NCBI GenBank assembly: GCA_023435545.1
Contig: JAEYRQ010000102.1
Location: 1 to 8,701 of the forward strand
Source: Pseudomonadota bacterium
GTDB lineage: Bacteria > Pseudomonadota > Alphaproteobacteria > Rhizobiales > Tepidamorphaceae
Reading direction: 5' to 3'
Length of the DNA: 8,701 nt
Of this stretch, positions 1 to 5,798 are shown in pieces. The notes beneath the pieces are model-generated. The model was not told the DNA's origin, did not search any database, and saw only the letters and a list, made by a program, of their open reading frames with translations. The translations under genes were made by a program, and so were the position numbers. The first letter of the stretch is position 1. Every line of letters begins with the position of its first letter.

Positions 1-344
1 CCGAAATCGAACTCGTGGTTGCCCGGCACGAAAACGTCGGGGGCGAACAGATTGAGAAGCTCGACTATATGCAGTCCCTGGTCGAAGCCGGACAGGAGCG
101 AGGGCGAGAAGGCATCGCCGGCGTGGACGAAGACGACATTGCGGCGCGTGTCCCGCTCACGGTTGACGAGGCCGGCGAGCCGGGCGAAGCCGCCGCGGAT
201 CTCGCCGGCGTCGATGGTGTCGAGATCGCCGGCGACGATCAGCGTGATCTCCACCCGGTCCGCCGCGCGGACGCCGAGGGGTATCCCGATCGCCAGGGCG
301 GCGACGAGCAGCAGACCCGCAATCCTGTACGGCAGAACCCTCAT
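1..344 (-). CDS. Secreted bifunctional metallophosphatase / 5'-nucleotidase (N-terminal 114 residues; 3' part outside the window)
   Basis: Predicted periplasmic phosphoesterase of the calcineurin-like, 5'-nucleotidase (UshA) superfamily, which hydrolyses nucleotides or related phosphate esters with two metal ions. The visible part starts with a signal peptide: Arg at 2 and 7, a hydrophobic stretch at about 9-24 and a likely cleavage after VRA (25-27). Next come a beta-strand ending in GDLD (39-42), a GGFARL block (51-56), the AGD metal motif (75-77) followed by SPSLLSG, and GNHEFDF (108-114), the strongest signature of the family. The start is ATG at 344-342, preceded by GGAG with 7 bases spacing. 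Oddity: the first metal motif, normally D-x-H, reads D-L-D here. From memory, an alphaproteobacterial subgroup has D-x-Y at this place, so the motif may be relaxed in this lineage. Substrate cannot be told. It diverges from hemH. Family call is confident, exact activity is not. Confidence 0.85.
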   Translation of the reverse strand, partial: MRVLPYRIAGLLLVAALAIGIPLGVRAADRVEITLIVAGDLDTIDAGEIRGGFARLAGLVNRERDTRRNVVFVHAGDAFSPSLLSGFDQGLHIVELLNLFAPDVFVPGNHEFDF

Positions 345-377
345 CACCCATCTCCGACACGAACCGACAGGGCGGGA

Positions 378-420
378 GCCTCGGCCGAGGCGGTAACCGT
401 CCTGCGACGATACGTTATCG
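378..420. promoter_or_regulatory. Cluster of three small dyads between the divergent metallophosphatase and hemH genes
   Basis: The 140-base divergent gap (345-484) contains a perfect 14-base palindrome at 378-391 (GCCTCGGCCGAGGC). It is followed by CGGT-A-ACCG at 391-399 and CGATA-CGT-TATCG at 408-420. Symmetry of this kind fits operators for dimeric regulators, but GC-rich DNA makes short palindromes common. None matches the Irr iron-control element as I know it. Binding is inference only. Confidence 0.25.
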
Positions 421-431
421 CGAATACCCTT

Positions 432-460
432 TTGGATTTCCCTACGCCACTTCATATGTT
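432..460 (+). promoter_or_regulatory. Possible sigma-70-type promoter of hemH
   Basis: This is the most AT-rich stretch of the intergenic region. TTGGAT (432-437) and TATGTT (455-460) are separated by 17 bases and match the -35 and -10 consensus at three and four of six positions. Transcription would start near 467, leaving a leader of about 18 bases before the hemH ATG. It is a weak match, proposed mainly from its position. Confidence 0.3.
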
Positions 461-484
461 CGGCAAAAGCAATGGACGAGGGCA

Positions 485-1549
485 ATGCTCCAGACAAGAC
501 CTTCAGCATCGTTCGCGGGCGCGGCGCGCGCGTTTCCGGCCGGACACCCCCCTGTTCCCGGTGGCAGGATCGGCGTCCTCCTGGTCAATCTCGGGACGCC
601 GGACGCCACCGACTACTGGTCGATGCGCCGCTACCTGAAGGAGTTCCTGTCCGACCGGCGGGTGATCGAGACGCCGCGGCTCGTCTGGTGGCCGATCCTC
701 AACCTGATCATCCTGACCAAACGGCCAAGATCCAGCGGCGAGGCCTATGACCTGATCTGGAATCGCGAGAAGGACGAGTCGCCGCTCAGGACGATCACGC
801 GCAGCCAGTCGGACCTGCTCGCATCCCGCCTCTCCGACCTCGGCCAGACCATGGTCGTCGACTGGGCGATGCGCTACGGCAATCCGTCGATCGCCTCGGT
901 GCTCGAGCGGATGGCGAAGGCCGGCTGCGAGCGCATTCTCATCTATCCCCTGTACCCGCAGTACAGCGCCGCGACCACGGCGACGGTGAACGACAAGGCC
1001 TTCGAGGCGCTGATGCGAATGCGCTGGCAGCCGGCGGCGCGCACGGTGCCGGCCTATCACGACGATCCGGCCTATATCGACGCGCTGGCCGTCTCGATGC
1101 TGAAGCATCTCGAGGCACTGCCGTTCGAGCCGGAGGTGGTGATCGCCTCCTATCACGGGCTGCCGAAATCCTACTTCGAGAAGGGCGATCCCTATCATTG
1201 CCATTGCGCCAAGACGACGCGGCTCCTGCGCGAGCGGCTCGGCTGGGACGAGAATCGGCTGATGATGACCTTCCAGTCCCGCTTCGGCAGCGAGGAATGG
1301 CTGCAGCCCTATACCGACGAGACGGTGAAGCGGCTTGCGCGCGAAGGCGTGAAGCGGCTCGCGGTCGTCACGCCGGGTTTCGTGTCCGACTGCGTCGAGA
1401 CGCTGGAGGAGATCGCGGGACAGAACCGCGAGTTCTTCGAGCACGAGGGCGGTGAACAGTTCGCCGCGATCCCCTGCCTCAACGACAGCAACGAGGGAAT
1501 GGACGTCATCGAGACTGTGGTCCGGCGGGAATTGGCGGGCTGGACGTGA
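485..1549 (+). CDS. hemH: Ferrochelatase
   Basis: Inserts ferrous iron into protoporphyrin IX, the last step of protoheme synthesis; it acts in the cytoplasm or at the inner membrane face. The 354-residue product has the usual length. Family signatures are VLLVNLGTPD (31-40), the SDRRVIE block (56-62), YPQYSAATTAT (158-168), SYHGLP with the catalytic His at 224, FQSRFGSEEWLQPYTD (263-278) and VTPGFVSDCVETLEEI (295-310) with the conserved Glu. Cysteines sit at 148, 239, 241, 303 and 331. Some bacterial ferrochelatases, including that of Caulobacter, bind a [2Fe-2S] cluster, and the CHC pair at 239-241 could take part; I cannot assign ligands. The start is ATG 485, with GAGGG only 2 bases upstream, which is tight. 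No other in-frame start fits better, and the conserved fold begins near residue 28. Divergent from the metallophosphatase gene. Confidence 0.97.
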   Translation: MLQTRPSASFAGAARAFPAGHPPVPGGRIGVLLVNLGTPDATDYWSMRRYLKEFLSDRRVIETPRLVWWPILNLIILTKRPRSSGEAYDLIWNREKDESPLRTITRSQSDLLASRLSDLGQTMVVDWAMRYGNPSIASVLERMAKAGCERILIYPLYPQYSAATTATVNDKAFEALMRMRWQPAARTVPAYHDDPAYIDALAVSMLKHLEALPFEPEVVIASYHGLPKSYFEKGDPYHCHCAKTTRLLRERLGWDENRLMMTFQSRFGSEEWLQPYTDETVKRLAREGVKRLAVVTPGFVSDCVETLEEIAGQNREFFEHEGGEQFAAIPCLNDSNEGMDVIETVVRRELAGWT

Positions 1550-1551
1550 GC

Positions 1552-1591
1552 GCGGCCGGCCTGTAACGCTGCCGTCTTGCTGGCCGGCCGC
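1552..1591 (+). terminator. GC-rich hairpin just after hemH
   Basis: A perfect 10-base inverted repeat (GCGGCCGGCC at 1552-1561, GGCCGGCCGC at 1582-1591) encloses a 20-base loop and begins three bases after the hemH stop codon. No run of T follows, so it is not a standard intrinsic terminator. It could stabilise the 3' end or slow polymerase. The core GGCCGGCC is itself palindromic, so chance is a real alternative. Confidence 0.3.
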
Positions 1592-1647
1592 CGGCGTAAG
1601 ACAGTGCGGTCCGGCGCGCTTCAATCGGGCTCCAAGGGGGGGAACGC

Positions 1648-2661
1648 ATGCCGATTGGCCTTGACCTGGTCGCCATCGTCCTGGTCGTCCTGCTGATCCT
1701 CGTCGTCTTCGCCGGGGTCAAGCAGGTGCCGCAGGGCTACAATTACACCGTCGAGCGGTTCCGGAAGTACTCCCGGACGCTGCGGCCGGGCCTCGCCCTG
1801 ATCGTCCCGTTCTTCGACCGGATCGGTCGGCGGATGAACATGATGGAGCAGTTCCTGGACGTTCCGAGCCAGGAGGTGATCACCCGCGACAACGCCACCG
1901 TGACGGTCAACGGGGTGGCGTTCTTCCAGGTCTACGACGCCGCACGGGCGAGCTACGAGGTCTCCGATCTCGACAATGCGATCATGAACATCACCATGAC
2001 CAACATCCGCACGGTGATGGGCTCGCTCGACCTGGACGAACTGCTGTCGCAGCGCGACGAGATCAACTCGCGCCTGCTCAGGGTGGTGGACGCGGCAACC
2101 GAGCCGTGGGGCATCAAGATCACCAGGATCGAGATCAAGGACATCAATCCGCCGCGTGACCTCGTCGATGCCATGGCGCGCCAGATGAAGGCCGAGCGCG
2201 AGAAGCGCGCCGCGATCCTCGAGGCGGAAGGCGAGCGGCAGTCGGAGGTCCTGAAGGCCGACGGTGAGAAGCAGGCGCTGATCCTCGCCGCGGAGGGACG
2301 CCGCGAGGCCGCGTTCCGTGACGCGGAGGCGCGCGAGCGGCTGGCCGAGGCCGAGGCCAAGGCGACCTCGCTGGTGTCGGAGGCGGTGCGCACCGGCAGC
2401 ATCCAGGCGATCAACTATTTCGTCGCCGAGAAGTATGTCGGGGCGTTGAAAGAACTCGCCGCCGCGCCGAACCAGAAGGTGATGATCCTGCCGGTCGAGG
2501 CATCGGCAGTCCTCGGGGCGCTTGGCGGCATCGGCGAGATCGCCAGGGAGGCGTTTGGTCCCGGTGGCGGTCCACGTCCGCCGCAGCCGCCTGCGGGCCC
2601 GGCGCCGGCGCCACGGCGCGACCCGCCCGGACCATGGGGGACTGGCTCAGAACCGTCATGA
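1648..2661 (+). CDS. qmcA: SPFH/Band 7 (stomatin/paraslipin-like) membrane protein QmcA
   Basis: Inner-membrane scaffold protein of the prohibitin/stomatin group, thought to form ring-shaped oligomers and organise membrane microdomains or protein quality control. The 337 residues show an N-terminal membrane helix (about 5-24) followed by the SPFH domain (about 25-190). That domain carries [43 protein letters not shown] and [17 protein letters not shown]. An Ala/Glu/Arg-rich coiled coil follows (about 190-260, repeats of the type EAEGERQ / KADGEKQ / AAEGRRE), then a conserved end segment and a Pro/Gly-rich tail from about 308. The match to E. coli QmcA (YbbK) is close along the whole domain. 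ATG 1648 follows a strong purine tract (AAGGGGGGG, 1634-1642). The last four bases overlap the likely start of the NfeD partner gene, the normal pairing for this family. The exact cellular role of QmcA is not settled. Confidence 0.93.
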   Translation: MPIGLDLVAIVLVVLLILVVFAGVKQVPQGYNYTVERFRKYSRTLRPGLALIVPFFDRIGRRMNMMEQFLDVPSQEVITRDNATVTVNGVAFFQVYDAARASYEVSDLDNAIMNITMTNIRTVMGSLDLDELLSQRDEINSRLLRVVDAATEPWGIKITRIEIKDINPPRDLVDAMARQMKAEREKRAAILEAEGERQSEVLKADGEKQALILAAEGRREAAFRDAEARERLAEAEAKATSLVSEAVRTGSIQAINYFVAEKYVGALKELAAAPNQKVMILPVEASAVLGALGGIGEIAREAFGPGGGPRPPQPPAGPAPAPRRDPPGPWGTGSEPS

Positions 2662-3104
2662 TCGAGATCGTCCGGTCCCTCGGCCACTGGAATTGGTGGA
2701 TCCTCGGCATCCTGCTCCTGGTCGCCGAACTCGTCGTGCCGGGGGTCTACATGCTCTGGTTCGGCCTTGCCGCGCTGGCGGTGGGCATCGTCAGCTTTGC
2801 CGTCGATATCGGCTGGCAGGCGCAGATCGTCGCCTTCGGGGTGCTGTCGGTGATCGCCGTCGTGGCATCGCGGCTGATGGCGCGGTCGCGGCCGGGCAGC
2901 GGCGAGGCGCCGTTCCTCAACGAGCGGACTGTCGGGCTGGTCGGCCGGAGCTTCGACCTGGCGGACCCGATCGTGGGGGGCTCGGGCCGCATCGTCGTCG
3001 ACGATACCTTGTGGCGGGTGCACGGTCCCGACATGCCGGCCGGAACGCGTGTCAGGGTGGTCCAGGCCGACGGCGCGCATATCGTGGTCGAGCGGGACGA
3101 GTGA
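2658..3104 (+). CDS. nfeD: NfeD-family membrane protein (short form, YbbJ-like), QmcA partner
   Basis: Short NfeD protein of 148 residues, the usual partner of QmcA-type SPFH proteins. It has three predicted membrane helices (about 14-31, 33-50 and 54-73), starting with the typical HWNWWILG and [15 protein letters not shown]-terminal OB-fold domain follows (about 86-146), with [36 protein letters not shown] and a final valine-rich strand. In family models the OB domain lies in the cytoplasm or contacts the SPFH ring; this is not shown here. I choose ATG 2658 because it overlaps the qmcA stop as ATGA, which suggests translational coupling, and because homologues start near this point. An in-frame ATG at 2634 would add eight residues and overlap qmcA by 28 bases; neither start has a good Shine-Dalgarno. 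The PPK2 gene follows after 51 bases, so the three genes may be co-transcribed. Confidence 0.9.
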   Translation: MIEIVRSLGHWNWWILGILLLVAELVVPGVYMLWFGLAALAVGIVSFAVDIGWQAQIVAFGVLSVIAVVASRLMARSRPGSGEAPFLNERTVGLVGRSFDLADPIVGGSGRIVVDDTLWRVHGPDMPAGTRVRVVQADGAHIVVERDE

Positions 3105-3155
3105 GGCGCCCGGGGATCGTTCGAACCAGGAATGAACCTCACGCCGGAGGTGCCC

Positions 3156-3995
3156 ATGGCGAAGGGAATGTCGGGCGGGACAGGCGGGCGCGCAGGTCAT
3201 CTCGATGCGCTCGACGTGACCGCGAGCCTGAAAAAGGCCGACTACAAGAGGCAATTGAAGAAACTGCAGTCCAAGCTGCTGCGGATCCAGCAGGCCTACC
3301 TCCACACCGGGGATTCCGCGGTGATCGTGTTCGAGGGATGGGACGCGGCCGGAAAGGGCGGCACCATCCGATGCATGTCGGCGGTCCTCGACCCCCGCGG
3401 CTTCAAGGTGTGGCCGATCGCAGCGCCGCGCCAGTATCACCTCGAGCGTCACTACCTGACCCGTTTCTGGGAACGGCTGCCGCCGCGCGGCGCGATCGCG
3501 GTCTTTGACAGGTCCTGGTACGGGCGTGTGCTGGTGGAGCGGGTGGAGGGGCTGGCGGCGGAGCAGGACTGGCGGCGGGCATACGACGAGATCAACGAGT
3601 TCGAGCGGCTGCTGAATGCCGACGGCACTCGCATCATCAAGATCTTCCTGCACATCACGCCGGACGTGCAGCTTGCCCGTTTCGCCAAGCGCATGCGCAA
3701 TCCGATGAAGCGCTGGAAGCTCACCTACGACGATTTCCGCAACCGGGGCCAGTGGAACGAATACGAGGCGGCGATCGACGAGATGGTCGATCGGACGTCG
3801 ACCGCAATCGCACCCTGGACCCTCATCTCCTCGAACGACAAGCGCCATGCCCGCGTGGCGGCGCTCGGGCTGATCGCGGATCGGCTGGCGAGCGGCGTCA
3901 GCCTCGAGCCGGCGCCGCTGGATGCCCAGGTCGCGGCTGAAGCCGCGGCGTTGTTCGACGGATTCGACCTTGGCTGGGAAGGCTCTGGCGACTAG
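3156..3995 (+). CDS. ppk2: Polyphosphate kinase 2 family protein (polyphosphate:nucleotide phosphotransferase)
   Basis: Cytoplasmic P-loop enzyme that moves phosphate between inorganic polyphosphate and nucleotides. The 279 residues form a single PPK2 domain: Walker A at 61-70 (GWDAAGKGGT), a Walker B/lid motif at 117-131 (FDRSWYGRVLVERVEG with Asp118 and Arg119), a basic lid (RMRNPMKRWKLT, 179-190) and PWTLISSNDKRHARV (220-234). The YGRVLVERVEG form resembles, as I recall it, the polyphosphate:AMP phosphotransferase group (class II). Class I enzymes have RSWYNRAGVE at this place. Class II enzymes are often two-domain, so a single-domain version is noteworthy; substrate (AMP or ADP/GDP) remains open. 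I choose ATG 3156 because GGAGG (3146-3150) lies 5 bases upstream. An ATG at 3132 would add eight residues but has only AGGA directly touching it. The tail after about 255 is Ala-rich and variable. It converges with motB, 48 bases apart. Confidence 0.92.
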   Translation: MAKGMSGGTGGRAGHLDALDVTASLKKADYKRQLKKLQSKLLRIQQAYLHTGDSAVIVFEGWDAAGKGGTIRCMSAVLDPRGFKVWPIAAPRQYHLERHYLTRFWERLPPRGAIAVFDRSWYGRVLVERVEGLAAEQDWRRAYDEINEFERLLNADGTRIIKIFLHITPDVQLARFAKRMRNPMKRWKLTYDDFRNRGQWNEYEAAIDEMVDRTSTAIAPWTLISSNDKRHARVAALGLIADRLASGVSLEPAPLDAQVAAEAAALFDGFDLGWEGSGD

Positions 3996-4043
3996 CAGGG
4001 GCTGAGCGGGGCGGGTGCCGGCCGGAAAGCCAGGTCACGGCCC

Positions 4044-4901
4044 TCAGGGTCGATAATCAGGCGGCAGCGGTGGCTCCTCCGCCAGAAGCAGGATGGTGAT
4101 CCGCCGGTTGGCGGCCAGAAAGGCATCCTCGGGGAATAGCGGTTCGGTATCGGCCTTGCCGGTGACCCCTGCGAACCGGTTATTGGGGACGCCGTGCTCG
4201 GCCAGTATCGCCCGGACGGCATTCGCCCTTTCAACGGACAGGTCCCAGTTGCCTCGACCCGGAGTCTCCTCGGCGCGGTCGGAGCTGGTGTGACCGGTGA
4301 CCAGCAGCCGGTTGGGTAGCTGCCGCAGCACGGGCGCCATCTGTGCCAGAAGTGCCCGCGTGCGCTCGTAGGGCTCGGTGCCGCCGGGCGGGAACATCGA
4401 GCGTCCGTCCTGATCGACGATCTGCACGTTGAGGCCTTCGTCCACCTCCTCGACCAGGATCTGGTCGGACAGCTCCATGATCTCCGGCATCTCCTGCCAC
4501 GCCTGGCGCAGCGACGCGGCGGCGGTGGCGAACTGCCGCGGCTTCTCGATGTCGGTCTTGTCGATGTCGTGGGTGTTCGCCTCCGGCCCCTGCTTGCTGC
4601 GCATGTCGTGGCGCTCTTCGGCGAAGTCGGCGTCCTCGGGCTGGCGAACGGTCTCCACGCTGCGCACAAACTCGCGCAGCGGCACGCCGTGCAGCTCGAT
4701 CATGCCCGAGCGCCGGGAGTCCTCCTTGACACCGAATGCCTCGCGCATGGAGCCGGCGACGATCTGCAGCTTGCGCTCGTCCTGGATCGAGAAGGAGATG
4801 ATCAGCACGAAGAAGCAGGCGAGCAGCGCCATCAGGTCGCCGAAGGTGACCATCCATTCGGGGACGCCGGATGCCTGGCTTTGTCTGCGTTGACGTGCCA
4901 T
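4044..4901 (-). CDS. motB: Flagellar stator protein MotB (PomB-like, OmpA-type peptidoglycan-binding)
   Basis: Ion-conducting and cell-wall-anchoring half of the flagellar stator. The 285 residues have a short basic N-terminus, then PEWMVTFGD (14-22) leading into a single membrane helix (about 18-38) with the essential ion-binding Asp22. A linker/plug region follows (about 40-150), then an OmpA/MotB peptidoglycan-binding domain (about 155-275) with VTGHTSSDR (201-209), WDLSVERANAVR (219-230) and the terminal NRRITILL. The helix FGDLMALLACFFVLIISFS and the following AGSMREAFGV resemble PomB of Vibrio, and Cys29 keeps the Asp+7 spacing of PomB Cys31. A sodium-driven motor is therefore possible but not proved. 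The start is ATG at 4901-4899, 7 bases after the motA stop. A TTG further upstream at 4928 would overlap motA and is less likely. No strong Shine-Dalgarno is present, so coupling to motA translation is probable. Confidence 0.93.
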   Translation of the reverse strand: MARQRRQSQASGVPEWMVTFGDLMALLACFFVLIISFSIQDERKLQIVAGSMREAFGVKEDSRRSGMIELHGVPLREFVRSVETVRQPEDADFAEERHDMRSKQGPEANTHDIDKTDIEKPRQFATAAASLRQAWQEMPEIMELSDQILVEEVDEGLNVQIVDQDGRSMFPPGGTEPYERTRALLAQMAPVLRQLPNRLLVTGHTSSDRAEETPGRGNWDLSVERANAVRAILAEHGVPNNRFAGVTGKADTEPLFPEDAFLAANRRITILLLAEEPPLPPDYRP

Positions 4902-4908
4902 CGGTCGG

Positions 4909-5679
4909 TCAGGCGCTCGCCGCCGCAAGCTCGTCGCGGTGCTTCTGCGGCAGGTAGGCCACCAGCATCTCGCGGATCAGCGCCGGGCTCTTGGAATCCC
5001 GGATCTGCAGGATGCCGTCCAGCACCAGTGTCTGGTTGACCTCCTCGACCTTGGCCTTGAGCGCCAGCTTGTCGGCGATCGGAAGGGCGATCAGGTTGGC
5101 GATCAGCGCACCGTAGAGCGTGGTGAGCAACGCGATCGCCATCGCCGGGCCGATCGAGGAGGGATCGCCCATGTTGGCGAGCATCTGCACGAGGCCGACC
5201 AGGGTGCCGATCATCCCGAAGGCGGGTGCGGCGTCGCCGATCGCCTTGAAGATTCGCTGACCCTCCTCGAGCCGCTCCAGGTTGAGGTCGCGCTCGCGCT
5301 CCAGCGATTCGCGGATGAATTCCGGGTCGTAGCCGTCGGCGATGTACTGCAGGCCCTTGGCCAGGAACTCGTCATCGGTGTCGGCATTCTCGAGGCCCAG
5401 CGGGCCCTGCTTGCGGGCGATCTCGGCGAGCTTGGCGATCTCGTCGATGAGTTGGCGCGGCTCGATCTTCCTGTGGGTGAAGGCAATCCGGCCGCCCAGC
5501 GCCAGCGCCGAGGCGATGCCGGTGATCGGAAACCGGATCATCGTCGCGGCCATCGCGCCGCCGATCACGATCAGCACGGATGGAAGGTCGGCGAACAGGG
5601 CAAAATCGCCGCCGACGAAGATCGCGGCGGCGACCACACCCGTTCCGAACAGAATCCCCAATATCGTGGCGATATCCAT
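4909..5679 (-). CDS. motA: Flagellar stator protein MotA (PomA-like)
   Basis: Inner-membrane stator subunit; five copies surround two MotB in known stators and turn the rotor by ion flow. The 256 residues match the PomA/MotA length. Membrane helices are predicted at about 4-22, 32-50, 150-170 and 180-203, with a cytoplasmic loop from 51 to 149. Conserved prolines lie at 152 (DAAPAFGMIGTLVG) and 200. The loop keeps charged residues Arg89, Lys90 and Glu97, which line up with the rotor-contact residues of PomA, and FLAKGLQYIADGYDPEFIRE (105-124). LPSVLIVIGGAMAAT (32-46) is typical of the PomA branch. The start is ATG at 5679-5677, with GAGGG 5 bases upstream. motB follows after 7 bases, so the two form an operon. 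kdsD ends 103 bases upstream with a likely terminator, so motAB probably has its own promoter. No other flagellar gene is in the window. Confidence 0.95.
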   Translation of the reverse strand: MDIATILGILFGTGVVAAAIFVGGDFALFADLPSVLIVIGGAMAATMIRFPITGIASALALGGRIAFTHRKIEPRQLIDEIAKLAEIARKQGPLGLENADTDDEFLAKGLQYIADGYDPEFIRESLERERDLNLERLEEGQRIFKAIGDAAPAFGMIGTLVGLVQMLANMGDPSSIGPAMAIALLTTLYGALIANLIALPIADKLALKAKVEEVNQTLVLDGILQIRDSKSPALIREMLVAYLPQKHRDELAAASA

Positions 5680-5696
5680 GCACGCCCTCGATGGCG

Positions 5697-5714
5697 GACA
5701 CGGCGCTGCGTGTC
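5697..5714 (-). other. Small hairpin in the motA leader
   Basis: GACACG (5697-5702) and CGTGTC (5709-5714) form a six-base stem with a six-base loop about 18 bases before the motA start codon, just upstream of the Shine-Dalgarno. It could influence translation of motA, but six-base stems occur by chance in such GC-rich sequence. Confidence 0.2.
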
Positions 5715-5755
5715 GCCTACGCGATTACTGACGGGCGGATCGTAGCGGGGGGGTT

Positions 5756-5770
5756 CTAAGGAAACGCTAA
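5756..5770 (-). promoter_or_regulatory. TTAG-N7-TTAG direct repeat upstream of motA (possible degenerate CtrA box)
   Basis: Read on the minus strand, TTAG-CGTTTCC-TTAG lies 77-91 bases before the motA start. Spacing of the half-sites is the seven bases of a CtrA site, but each half differs from TTAA at one base. It overlaps the T-rich tail of the kdsD terminator candidate, which may explain it fully. CtrA controls motility genes in many alphaproteobacteria, hence the suggestion. Confidence 0.2.
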
Positions 5771-5798
5771 ACGCCGGCGGGTTCAGGCGACGCCGGCG
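5764..5798 (-). terminator. Candidate intrinsic terminator at the end of kdsD
   Basis: On the minus strand CGCCGGCG (5798-5791) and CGCCGGCG (5779-5772), each self-complementary, form an eight-base stem with an 11-base loop. TTTAGCGTTT and more T-rich sequence follow. The kdsD stop codon (5785-5783) lies in the loop. The U-tract is interrupted, so termination may be partial. It separates kdsD from motAB. Confidence 0.5.

Noticed and set aside
15..638. Plus-strand open frame covering the metallophosphatase, the intergenic gap and the start of hemH
   Set aside because: The minus-strand frame encodes a signal peptide and GNHEFDF; this frame has none of these and crosses a promoter region.
503..1624. 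Open frame on the minus strand (373 codons) opposite hemH
   Set aside because: Antisense to a clear ferrochelatase; composition is that of a codon-bias shadow and there is no recognisable motif.
2415..3848. Long open frame on the minus strand (477 codons) across qmcA, nfeD and ppk2
   Set aside because: It is antisense to three well-supported genes, is rich in Arg, His, Pro and Asp as expected for the reverse of GC-rich coding DNA, and shows no domain I recognise.
3996..4043. Possible terminator between convergent ppk2 and motB
   Set aside because: Only a five-base GGCCG/CGGCC pairing is visible and there is no T-run, so I do not call it.
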